Shown piece by piece: positions 1 through 5,671 of a DNA stretch of 8,155 nt (the stretch's first letter is position 1; each line of letters begins with the position of its first letter). The notes beneath the pieces are model-generated. The model ran no database searches. It was not told where the DNA came from and worked only from the letters and a program-made list of their open reading frames with translations. The stretch covers positions 1-8,155 of the forward strand of contig JAQTRT010000142.1 in NCBI GenBank assembly GCA_028711675.1, read 5' to 3'. The stretch comes from a bacterium. GTDB taxonomy: Bacteria > Spirochaetota > JAHITG01. The translations under genes and the position numbers were made by a program.

Positions 1-309
1 GTCATATCCGAGATCAGCCACAGGATCTATATCATGTATGCGGGTGAGATCGTGGAGACCGGTTCACGCGATGATATTTTCAATTCCCCCCATCATCCTT
101 ATACCAAAGCCTTATTTGAAGCCATCCCCGGTTACCGGGGCAATTTTAAGGAACTGAAACCTATTCCGGGAACCCTGCCTGACAATCTCCGGATCCCTGC
201 AGGCTGTATGTTCTATCCGCGGTGCCCGGCAAGGAAAGAGAAATGCCTGAAAGGCAGGATCGAACTGGCCAGAAAATCAGACAATCATTTCTCAAGGTGT
301 ATATTATAG
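1..309 (+). CDS. Oligopeptide/dipeptide ABC transporter ATPase, OppD/DppD type (C-terminal part, 5' end outside window)
   Basis: The frame is open from base 1 and ends at TAG 307-309, leaving 102 visible residues. The nucleotide-binding core, with Walker A, signature and Walker B, lies upstream of the window. The segment IYIMYAGEIVETG follows the H-loop region in this family, and HHPYTKAL opens the C-terminal oligo_HPY domain typical of OppD and DppD. Four cysteines (visible residues 69, 75, 82 and 100, in the order GC, RCP, KC, RC) are spaced as in family members proposed to bind an Fe-S cluster. The protein should work in the cytoplasm as one of two ATPases driving peptide uptake through a permease pair, with the next gene as its partner. 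The first ATG inside the window (34) is internal, not the start. Peptide, nickel or sugar specificity cannot be told from this fragment. Confidence 0.9.
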   Translation, partial: VISEISHRIYIMYAGEIVETGSRDDIFNSPHHPYTKALFEAIPGYRGNFKELKPIPGTLPDNLRIPAGCMFYPRCPARKEKCLKGRIELARKSDNHFSRCIL

Positions 310-1269
310 ATGTCCATTTTAAAAATTAATAATTTAAAAGTTCATTTTCCTGTAAAGGCCGGTTTGTTCAAAAAAGACAGTGAATTCCTGAAAGCGGTCG
401 ATGATGTCTCGCTGGAGATCAAAGAAGGTGAGGCGTTCGGCCTGGTGGGTGAATCAGGCAGCGGAAAAACCACGCTGGGGCGGAGTATTTTGAACCTGGT
501 TCGGATCACTTCCGGAGATATCTTTTTTAAAGACAGGAAGATCGACTTTAACAGCAGAAAAGAGATAAACAAGATCAGGGAAAAGGTCCAGATCGTCTTC
601 CAGGACCCGTTCTCCTCGCTGAATCCCAGAAAAACGATAGGTTCCATGCTGATCGAACCTCTCCTGATACATAAAAAAATGAAGAGAAAAGCTGCCATCC
701 AAAAAGCAGTGGATCACCTTCTGGTGACAGGCCTGAAAGAGGACGATTTCTTCCGTTATCCGCATGAGTTCAGCGGTGGTCAGCGCCAGAGGATCGGCAT
801 AGCCCGGGCCCTGGTCCTGGACCCGGAATTCATTATCCTGGATGAACCTGTCTCGTCCCTTGATGTTTCGATCCAGGCCCAGATACTGAATTTATTGAAA
901 GACCTTCAGAAAAGATTTAATCTAACATACCTTTTTATCGCCCACAACCTGAATGTTGTGCGTTTTTTCTGCAACAGGGTAGCGGTTATGTACAGCGGGA
1001 ATATCATGGAACTGGCCGGTTCGGAAGAGATATTCAACCAGCCTTTTCATCCTTATACGCGTTTACTGCTGGAATCCATACCTGTTATCAGCATAAAAAA
1101 GGATTTCAAGCAGCTTGAACTGCCGGAACAGACCCGGTTGTCCGGGGGACAGACCTGCAAATTCCTGAACCGTTGCAGGGAAGCAACGGAACGATGTTAT
1201 CAAAAGAACTCTCAATTTCAATCCATCAAGGAGAACCATTATGTCAGGTGTTTACAATATGATAAATAA
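310..1269 (+). CDS. Oligopeptide/dipeptide ABC transporter ATPase, OppF/DppF type
   Basis: This complete 319-residue ATPase has all expected motifs: Walker A GESGSGKT (47-54), Q-loop glutamine 98 in IVFQDP, signature FSGGQ (154-158), Walker B FIILDEP (174-180, catalytic Glu179), D-loop SSLD (182-185) and H-loop His212 in FIAHNL. The C-terminal oligo_HPY domain begins at HPYT (247-250) and carries four cysteines (283, 289, 296, 314), echoing the partner subunit. The length is normal for OppF/DppF. The ATG directly follows the stop of the upstream ATPase gene, with AAGG at 294-297 as a ribosome site, so the two are translated together and probably form the heterodimeric motor of one importer. 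Binding-protein and permease genes are not visible and should lie upstream. The substrate is probably peptides, but the ATPases do not define it. The gene overlaps mltG by 29 nt. Confidence 0.95.
   Translation: MSILKINNLKVHFPVKAGLFKKDSEFLKAVDDVSLEIKEGEAFGLVGESGSGKTTLGRSILNLVRITSGDIFFKDRKIDFNSRKEINKIREKVQIVFQDPFSSLNPRKTIGSMLIEPLLIHKKMKRKAAIQKAVDHLLVTGLKEDDFFRYPHEFSGGQRQRIGIARALVLDPEFIILDEPVSSLDVSIQAQILNLLKDLQKRFNLTYLFIAHNLNVVRFFCNRVAVMYSGNIMELAGSEEIFNQPFHPYTRLLLESIPVISIKKDFKQLELPEQTRLSGGQTCKFLNRCREATERCYQKNSQFQSIKENHYVRCLQYDK
1228..1233 (+). promoter_or_regulatory. Ribosome binding site AAGGAG that fixes the mltG start
   Basis: A perfect AAGGAG lies 7 nt before ATG 1241, inside the 3' end of the OppF-type gene. 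The next in-frame ATG, at 1259, has no comparable site, so 1241 is the better start. Its position inside the upstream gene suggests translation of mltG is linked to that of the transporter gene. Confidence 0.75.
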
Positions 1270-2239
1270 AAAATATCTTGTCACCGGCCTGATCCTGCTT
1301 TTTTTCCTGTTCCTTTTTTATCTGGTTCCGGGGCCGTCCCGGACGATCCTTGTGCAAGTCCGGGAAGGCGATACTTTTCACAAGGTGGCCCGGACCCTGA
1401 AAAAGGAAGGAATGGTCCGGTCCGAACTTTTCTTTATCGGCCTGGCCAAACTGACGGGCAGTTCGGGAAAATTAAAAACAGGCACCTATGAGATCAGCAG
1501 CCGTTCCGGTTCCTGGAACATCATCCGTATCCTGACCGGCAGTAAAACAGCCAGTAAGATATTCACCATACCGGAAGGTTATAATACATTCCAGATCGCC
1601 GGACTTTTGGAACAAAGAGGCATTACCTCGAGGACAGCTTTTTTAAATGCCGTGAAGAGCCGAAAGATACTCGATCATTTCAAGATCGATCAGATGACAG
1701 CCGAAGGTTTCCTGTATCCCGAAACATACTATATCCCTTATGAATACACGGCTGAAGATATCGTCATGCTCATGATGAAGAGCTTTTTCAGCAGGATCAC
1801 ACCCGTATACATTAAAAAAATAAAGGAAAAATACGGGTCCCTGGAAAAAGGAGTGAATCTGGCCAGTCTTGTAGAATGGGAAGCTAAAGCGGATTTTGAA
1901 CGTCCCATCATTGCCGGAGTGTTCCTGAACAGGCTTAACCAGAACCTGAACCTGGGCTCGTGCGCTACGGTCCTGTATGCGCTTAACCGCCATAAGGAGA
2001 GACTGCTCTTCAAGGACTTGAAGATCAATTCGCCCTATAATACGTATGTTTATCAGGGTCTTCCGCCTACGCCGATCTGTAATCCTTCCGAGAAATCGAT
2101 CCTGGCCGTTATTTATCCGGCCAGAGACACATACCTGTACTTTGTTTCCATGAACAACGGACGCCATTATTTCTCGACAACGTACGGAGAACACCTTCAG
2201 GCTTACCGCTATTACATACTAGGCGAAAGGGTTCAATAA
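1241..2239 (+). CDS. mltG: Endolytic murein transglycosylase MltG (YceG-like)
   Basis: This 332-residue protein matches the MltG family along its length. MltG cleaves nascent glycan strands at the outer face of the cytoplasmic membrane and may set strand length. A single N-terminal membrane segment (about 12-30, very rich in Leu and Phe) anchors it. A LysM-like region follows (about 36-125, including REGDTFHKVA and IPEGYNTFQIA). The catalytic domain has EGFLYPETYYIPY (155-167) and LASLVEWEAK (207-216); one of Glu212 and Glu214 corresponds to the catalytic glutamate (E218 in E. coli). It continues with GVFLNRL (226-232), SCATVLYAL (240-248), SPYNTYVYQGLPPTPICNP (264-282) and a C-terminal YLYFVS...HYFSTTY...H pattern. 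The length is close to the E. coli protein. The start overlaps the transporter gene by 29 nt, so the two are probably co-transcribed. Family assignment is secure; a link between transport and wall turnover is inference. Confidence 0.95.
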   Translation: MSGVYNMINKKYLVTGLILLFFLFLFYLVPGPSRTILVQVREGDTFHKVARTLKKEGMVRSELFFIGLAKLTGSSGKLKTGTYEISSRSGSWNIIRILTGSKTASKIFTIPEGYNTFQIAGLLEQRGITSRTAFLNAVKSRKILDHFKIDQMTAEGFLYPETYYIPYEYTAEDIVMLMMKSFFSRITPVYIKKIKEKYGSLEKGVNLASLVEWEAKADFERPIIAGVFLNRLNQNLNLGSCATVLYALNRHKERLLFKDLKINSPYNTYVYQGLPPTPICNPSEKSILAVIYPARDTYLYFVSMNNGRHYFSTTYGEHLQAYRYYILGERVQ

Positions 2240-2241
2240 TA

Positions 2242-2269
2242 TTGACTTTTGATTTTAATCGATTATTTT
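2242..2269 (+). promoter_or_regulatory. Candidate promoter for the tRNA pair
   Basis: A TTGACT -35-like box (2242-2247) is followed by a 16-bp spacer and TATTTT (2264-2269), three bases after the mltG stop. Transcription would begin near 2276, a few bases before tRNA-Pro. A 10-bp palindrome, TAATCGATTA (2256-2265), overlaps the spacer and -10. The -10 box matches consensus at four of six positions, and the region is AT-rich, so this is a prediction. I see no terminator hairpin between mltG and the tRNAs, so read-through from mltG is also possible. Confidence 0.45.
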
Positions 2270-2281
2270 ACTACCCATTAC

Positions 2282-2356
2282 CGGGATGTAGCGCAGTTGG
2301 TTTAGCGCGCTTGCCTTGGGAGCAAGAAGTCGGGAGTTCAAGTCTCCCCATCCCGA
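2282..2356 (+). tRNA. tRNA-Pro (anticodon UGG)
   Basis: A complete cloverleaf can be folded by eye. The acceptor arms CGGGATG (2282-2288) and CATCCCG (2349-2355) pair fully, with A as discriminator at 2356. The D-stem is GCGC/GCGC, the anticodon stem CTTGC/GCAAG, and the T-stem GGGAG/CTCCC with loop TTCAAGT. The anticodon TGG occupies 2317-2319 after the expected T. The C1-G72 first pair is typical of bacterial proline tRNAs. The 3' CCA is not encoded (TAT follows), so it must be added enzymatically. UGG can read several or all proline codons, depending on wobble modification. Confidence 0.96.
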
Positions 2357-2362
2357 TATGAT

Positions 2363-2436
2363 ACGCCTGTAGCTCAGTTGGATAGAGCAACGGATTTCTA
2401 ATCCGTTGGTCGCAGGTTCAAATCCTGCCAGGCGTA
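2363..2436 (+). tRNA. tRNA-Arg (anticodon UCU)
   Basis: A complete cloverleaf: acceptor arms ACGCCTG (2363-2369) and CAGGCGT (2429-2435), discriminator A at 2436, D-stem GCTC/GAGC, anticodon stem ACGGA/TCCGT, variable loop TGGTC, and T-stem GCAGG/CCTGC with loop TTCAAAT. The anticodon TCT lies at 2397-2399 and reads the arginine codons AGA and AGG, both used often in the neighbouring genes. It starts six bases after tRNA-Pro, so the pair is probably one transcript cut by RNase P and 3' nucleases. CCA is not encoded. Confidence 0.96.
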
Positions 2437-2478
2437 CATTCTGTCCCGTTACCGGCTTTCTCTTCATCTGATATTAAT

Positions 2479-2506
2479 TTGACTTTTAATTATTATCCGT
2501 TATATA
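2479..2506 (+). promoter_or_regulatory. Candidate promoter for the dCMP deaminase gene
   Basis: TTGACT (2479-2484), a 16-bp spacer and TATATA (2501-2506) sit after the tRNA pair. Transcription would begin near 2513, leaving a leader of about 40 nt that contains the ribosome site AAAAGGA (2538-2544). The layout repeats that of the candidate promoter before the tRNAs, including the TTGACTTTT start. The 2501-2508 stretch also fits the Bacteroidetes-type TAnnTTTG box at all but one fixed position. This is a consensus-based prediction. Confidence 0.5.
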
Positions 2507-2531
2507 TGGATTGATTAATCCATTCATGAAT
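2506..2531 (+). repeat. Inverted repeat and adjoining palindrome at the expected transcription start (operator-like)
   Basis: ATGGATT (2506-2512) and AATCCAT (2517-2523) are perfect inverted copies separated by GATT. A perfect 10-bp palindrome, ATTCATGAAT (2522-2531), begins within the right arm. The first repeat shares its first base with the -10 box and spans the predicted start near 2513, a usual place for a repressor site. If transcription starts there, the RNA would lack the left arm, so a DNA operator fits better than an RNA hairpin. AT-rich sequence produces palindromes by chance, and no regulator gene is nearby. Confidence 0.4.
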
Positions 2532-2552
2532 TCCGGGAAAAGGACCTAAGAA

Positions 2553-3071
2553 ATGAATAAAAAAGAAAAACATGTCAGGCCGGATTGGGATGAACACTGG
2601 CTGGAAATGGCCAAAGTGGTCTCTAAAAGAAGCACTTGCCTCCGCCGCCGGTTTGGCGCTGTTATCGTAAATAAGAATGTGGTTATCGCTACAGGATATA
2701 ACGGAGCCCCCAGAGAAACGCCTAATTGCTTTGACCTCGGTAAATGTTACAGAAAAGAAAGGAACATTCCGGCCGGAAGTAATTATGAAAAATGCCGGTC
2801 AGTACATGCAGAAGCCAATGCCATCATCAACGCGGCGCGGGAAGGGATCTCTATTAAAAATACAGAGCTTTATCTGTATGGTGAAGATGCCGACAGCTTT
2901 GAGATCGTAGGCGGAAAACCCTGTAAAATGTGCAGGCGGATGATCATCAATGCGGGGATTCAGATCGTGGCCGTGAAAGAGAAAGAAGGTATTCAGAAAT
3001 ATTATGTAAAGGACTGGATAGATGAAGCTAAGCTGGATCCGTTTAAGGAACTGGACGAAGAAGGCTATTAA
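2553..3071 (+). CDS. Deoxycytidylate (dCMP) deaminase, ComEB-like
   Basis: This 172-residue cytosolic zinc enzyme should convert dCMP to dUMP, the substrate of thymidylate synthase. The cytidine-deaminase signature is complete: HAE at 85-87 gives the zinc-binding His85 and the proton-shuttling Glu87, and PCKMC (123-127) gives Cys124 and Cys127. FGAVIV (34-39) and TGYNGAPRETPNC (47-59) are typical of the dCMP deaminase branch rather than of CMP, tRNA-adenosine or riboflavin deaminases. Cys59, Cys65 and Cys81 match positions that bind a second, structural zinc in many family members; that role is inferred here. The start is supported by AAAAGGA (2538-2544), 8 nt before the ATG. The gene stands alone, after the tRNAs and 106 nt before pduL. 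The name comEB reflects its place in Bacillus competence operons; no competence gene is seen here. Confidence 0.92.
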   Translation: MNKKEKHVRPDWDEHWLEMAKVVSKRSTCLRRRFGAVIVNKNVVIATGYNGAPRETPNCFDLGKCYRKERNIPAGSNYEKCRSVHAEANAIINAAREGISIKNTELYLYGEDADSFEIVGGKPCKMCRRMIINAGIQIVAVKEKEGIQKYYVKDWIDEAKLDPFKELDEEGY

Positions 3072-3137
3072 TTAATCTTAAGAATCCATATAAATCCCCG
3101 TAAATATCAGATAAAAAACGAAAAAACATACTAATTC

Positions 3138-3165
3138 TTGACAAATTATTTAATTTAGTTAAATT
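3138..3165 (+). promoter_or_regulatory. Candidate promoter for the pduL-aspS-phoH group
   Basis: A perfect TTGACA (3138-3143) is followed by a 16-bp spacer and TAAATT (3160-3165). AATTTA-GT-TAAATT (3152-3165) forms an inverted repeat whose right arm is the -10 box. Transcription would start near 3172, only about six bases before the pduL ATG, so the mRNA would be almost leaderless. The -35 match is strong, the -10 moderate (four of six). It is the only promoter-like sequence I see ahead of the closely packed genes that follow. Confidence 0.5.
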
Positions 3166-3177
3166 CGATCTTATTAT

Positions 3178-3849
3178 ATGCAGAACATTGAATTAAGCAA
3201 TTACAGCGAATTGGTCGATCTGGTTACCAGCATTGTCCGTGAAAAAATAAGCCAGAAACAGGATTTATTTGATGCTTCTTACTCAATACCGGTAGGTGTT
3301 TCTAACCGTCATATCCATGTAACAAGGGAATCCCTGGATGTACTGTATGGGAAAGGATATGAACTGAATCCTTACAGATACCTTTCCCAGCCCGGTGAAT
3401 TCGCAGCTAAAGAAGCTTTAACCGTAGTAGGACCGAAGATGAGAGCTGTCGAGAACATCAGAATACTGGGACCAATCCGGTCCTTCACCCAGGTCGAACT
3501 TTCTTTAACTGACGGGATCTATCTGGGGATCGAGCTCCCTATACGGATATCCGGAGATGTGAAAGACTCGACTCCGGTCACCATAATCGGACCGAAAGGA
3601 GTGCTTCACCTGAAAGAAGGCGCCATCCGTTCAGCCAGACACATCCATATGACCCCGGCTGATGCCGGAAATTTCAATGTGAAGAACGGTGATGAAGTAA
3701 GAGTGGAAATAGCCGGCGAGGGCGGCGTTATCTTTAAAAATGTCCATATCCGTGTATCTGAGAATTATAAACTTGATTTTCATATCGATACGGATGAAGG
3801 GAACTGCGCCAATGTGAAGACCGGGCAGTTATGCAAAATCGTCAGATAG
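3178..3849 (+). CDS. pduL: Phosphate propanoyltransferase PduL (PduL-type phosphotransacetylase)
   Basis: This 223-residue enzyme swaps CoA and phosphate on short acyl groups (acyl-CoA to acyl phosphate), allowing ATP formation with an acetate or propionate kinase. It is unrelated to Pta. Both half-repeats of the family are present, each with a zinc-binding HxH: NRHIHVT (43-49; His45, His47) and ARHIHMTP (153-160; His155, His157). Also conserved are QPGEFAAKEALTVVGPK (71-87), GPIRSFTQVE (98-107, with a probable phosphate-contacting arginine) and DFHIDTDE (200-207). About 36 residues precede the core, including a predicted amphipathic helix (about 9-25) resembling microcompartment encapsulation peptides; no shell gene is in the window. 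There is no Shine-Dalgarno before the ATG, and an in-frame TAA at 3160-3162 rules out a longer N-terminus. aspS follows after 25 nt. No kinase gene is visible. Confidence 0.93.
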   Translation: MQNIELSNYSELVDLVTSIVREKISQKQDLFDASYSIPVGVSNRHIHVTRESLDVLYGKGYELNPYRYLSQPGEFAAKEALTVVGPKMRAVENIRILGPIRSFTQVELSLTDGIYLGIELPIRISGDVKDSTPVTIIGPKGVLHLKEGAIRSARHIHMTPADAGNFNVKNGDEVRVEIAGEGGVIFKNVHIRVSENYKLDFHIDTDEGNCANVKTGQLCKIVR

Positions 3850-3874
3850 ATTCAAGGAAAAGGAGATCTGTGAG

Positions 3875-5671
3875 ATGTTAAAACGAACTTTACTGTGCAA
3901 TGATGTGACAGAGAACCATATTAATAAAGAAGTGGTCCTGAACGGCTGGGTCCATTCCTGGCGTGACCACGGCGGAGTGATCTTCATTGATCTGAGGGAC
4001 CTGACCGGTCTGGTCCAGATCGTATTCAATCCGGAAATATCGAAAGAATCCCATCATATAGCGGAAAAATTGCGGTCAGAGGATGTCGTAGGCGTTAGAG
4101 GAAAGGTAGCAGCCCGTTCAGATGAGACCATTAACTTAAAATTACCCACGGGAAAACTGGAAGTGAAAGTGAATGAAATCGAGGTCTTTAATAAATCCCA
4201 GACACCTCCTTTTGAGATATCGGACGACCGGATCAACATCGGCGAGGAACACAGGCTGGAGTACCGGTATCTTGACCTTCGAAGACCCAAACTGCAGAAA
4301 AATATCATTTGCCGGCATAAATGCGTCCATGCGTTCAGGGAGTTCCTGGATCAGGAACATTTCTTTGACATTGAAACCCCTATCCTGAACAAGAGCACTC
4401 CTGAAGGGGCGCGTGACTTTCTGGTCCCCAGCCGCCTCAATCCCGGAAAATTCTATGCTTTACCCCAGTCACCCCAATTGTTCAAACAGATCCTGATGGT
4501 GGCGGGAATGGACAGGTATTACCAGATCGTTAAATGCTTCAGGGATGAAGACCTTCGCAAGGACCGTCAGCCAGAATTTACACAGATTGATATGGAACTT
4601 TCTTTCATCACAGAGGATGATATTTATCCTCTTGTAGAGAATATGTTCAAAAAGGTCATACAGGAAGTGTTCGGTGTCGAAATCAAGACACCGTTCCCCC
4701 GTCATTCTTATGATGATGTGATGTTGAAATACGGTGTGGATAAGCCGGACCTCCGGTTTAAGATGGAATTGGCCGATATCACGGATCTTGCGGACCAGAC
4801 GACCTTCCAGGTATTCAAGAACGCCATTGCCCGGAAAGGCATCGTGAAGTGCCTGAAAGTGGATGACGGTACAAAGTTATCCCGGAAGGATATCGATGAT
4901 CTGACAGCCTATGTATCCATTTTTGGCGCTAAAGGCCTGGCCTGGATAAAAATGACGGACAAGGGTCCGGAATCTGTTGTGGTCAAGTTCATCCCGGAAC
5001 AGATCATGAAGGAAATAGTATCCCGGACCAGGGCGAAACAGGGTGATATCCTCTTTTTCGGAGCTGATAAAGCTACTGTTGTGAACGATTCACTGGGTAA
5101 CTTAAGGAATAAAATCGCGGAAAAGTTCAATCTGATCGATGAAAACGAATTGAATTTCTGCTGGGTCAATGACTTTCCGCTTTTTGAATATGATGAAACA
5201 GAAAACCGGCTTGTGGCCAAACATCATCCTTTTACCCATCCCAAGCTGGAGAAGGGAAGGATCGGTACGGAAGAAGAATTGACCAAGGCCCTGAACGATA
5301 CGCCAGGATCCTTATATGCCCGCAGTTATGATCTTATCCTGAACGGGATAGAACTGGGCGGGGGCAGCATCCGTATCCATCATAAAAAGCTCCAGGAAAA
5401 GATGTTCGCTTCCCTGGGATTTCAGGAAAAAGAGATGCAGGAGCAGTTCGGATTTCTTTTACGGGCTTTGGATTACGGGGCGCCGCCACACGGAGGTATT
5501 GCCTTCGGCCTGGACCGGTTCTTGATGCTGATGCTGAGGGAAAGCTCGATCAGGGACGTGATACCATTCCCCAAGACCCAAAAAGCGGTCTGCCTGATGA
5601 GCGATTCACCGTCCCGGGTACATGACCGGCAATTAAAGGAACTTTCCCTGAAATGTGACATAATCGAATGA
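3875..5671 (+). CDS. aspS: Aspartyl-tRNA synthetase (bacterial type, class IIb)
   Basis: This 598-residue protein attaches aspartate to tRNA-Asp and has the usual bacterial length. The N-terminal OB-fold anticodon-binding domain covers about 1-105 (GWVHSWRDHGGVIFIDLRD at 24-42). The class II core contains EYRYLDLRRP (129-138), PEGARDFLVPSR (176-187), LPQSPQLFKQ (196-205), motif 2 with FRDED (222-226) and RQPEFTQIDME (231-241), the bacterial insertion domain (about 280-420), and motif 3 with GIAFGLDRF (541-549). His32 matches the histidine reported in non-discriminating AspRS, but Glu84 replaces the companion glycine, so specificity for Asp alone or for Asp and Asn tRNAs is unsettled. A strong ribosome site, AAAAGGAG (3858-3865), sits 9 nt before the ATG. 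The stop codon overlaps the phoH start as ATGA, and pduL lies 25 nt upstream, so co-transcription is likely. Confidence 0.98.
   Translation: MLKRTLLCNDVTENHINKEVVLNGWVHSWRDHGGVIFIDLRDLTGLVQIVFNPEISKESHHIAEKLRSEDVVGVRGKVAARSDETINLKLPTGKLEVKVNEIEVFNKSQTPPFEISDDRINIGEEHRLEYRYLDLRRPKLQKNIICRHKCVHAFREFLDQEHFFDIETPILNKSTPEGARDFLVPSRLNPGKFYALPQSPQLFKQILMVAGMDRYYQIVKCFRDEDLRKDRQPEFTQIDMELSFITEDDIYPLVENMFKKVIQEVFGVEIKTPFPRHSYDDVMLKYGVDKPDLRFKMELADITDLADQTTFQVFKNAIARKGIVKCLKVDDGTKLSRKDIDDLTAYVSIFGAKGLAWIKMTDKGPESVVVKFIPEQIMKEIVSRTRAKQGDILFFGADKATVVNDSLGNLRNKIAEKFNLIDENELNFCWVNDFPLFEYDETENRLVAKHHPFTHPKLEKGRIGTEEELTKALNDTPGSLYARSYDLILNGIELGGGSIRIHHKKLQEKMFASLGFQEKEMQEQFGFLLRALDYGAPPHGGIAFGLDRFLMLMLRESSIRDVIPFPKTQKAVCLMSDSPSRVHDRQLKELSLKCDIIE

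Noticed and set aside
342..765. Two overlapping minus-strand reading frames inside the OppF-type gene
   Set aside because: Both are antisense to the Walker A and Q-loop region and show no family features of their own.
1961..1987. Cysteine 241 of MltG where many family members have Asp-Pro
   Set aside because: SCATV-type sequences occur at this place in other MltG proteins as I recall, so it does not mark an unusual enzyme.
1643..2194. 183-codon minus-strand reading frame inside mltG
   Set aside because: It lies wholly within a well-supported gene, has no recognisable motif or ribosome site, and looks like a shadow of mltG codon use.
2255..2467. 70-codon minus-strand reading frame across the two tRNA genes
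   Set aside because: Its protein is just the antisense of tRNA-Pro and tRNA-Arg; such tRNA-complement frames are a well-known annotation artefact.
2526..2549. Seven-codon upstream reading frame (ATG 2526, TAA 2547-2549) in the leader of the dCMP deaminase gene
   Set aside because: It has no ribosome site and no attenuator-like codon run or following hairpin; probably chance.
3072..3177. Possible terminator between the dCMP deaminase gene and pduL
   Set aside because: The gap is AT-rich with A runs but has no GC-rich stem followed by T's on either strand; only the promoter can be supported.
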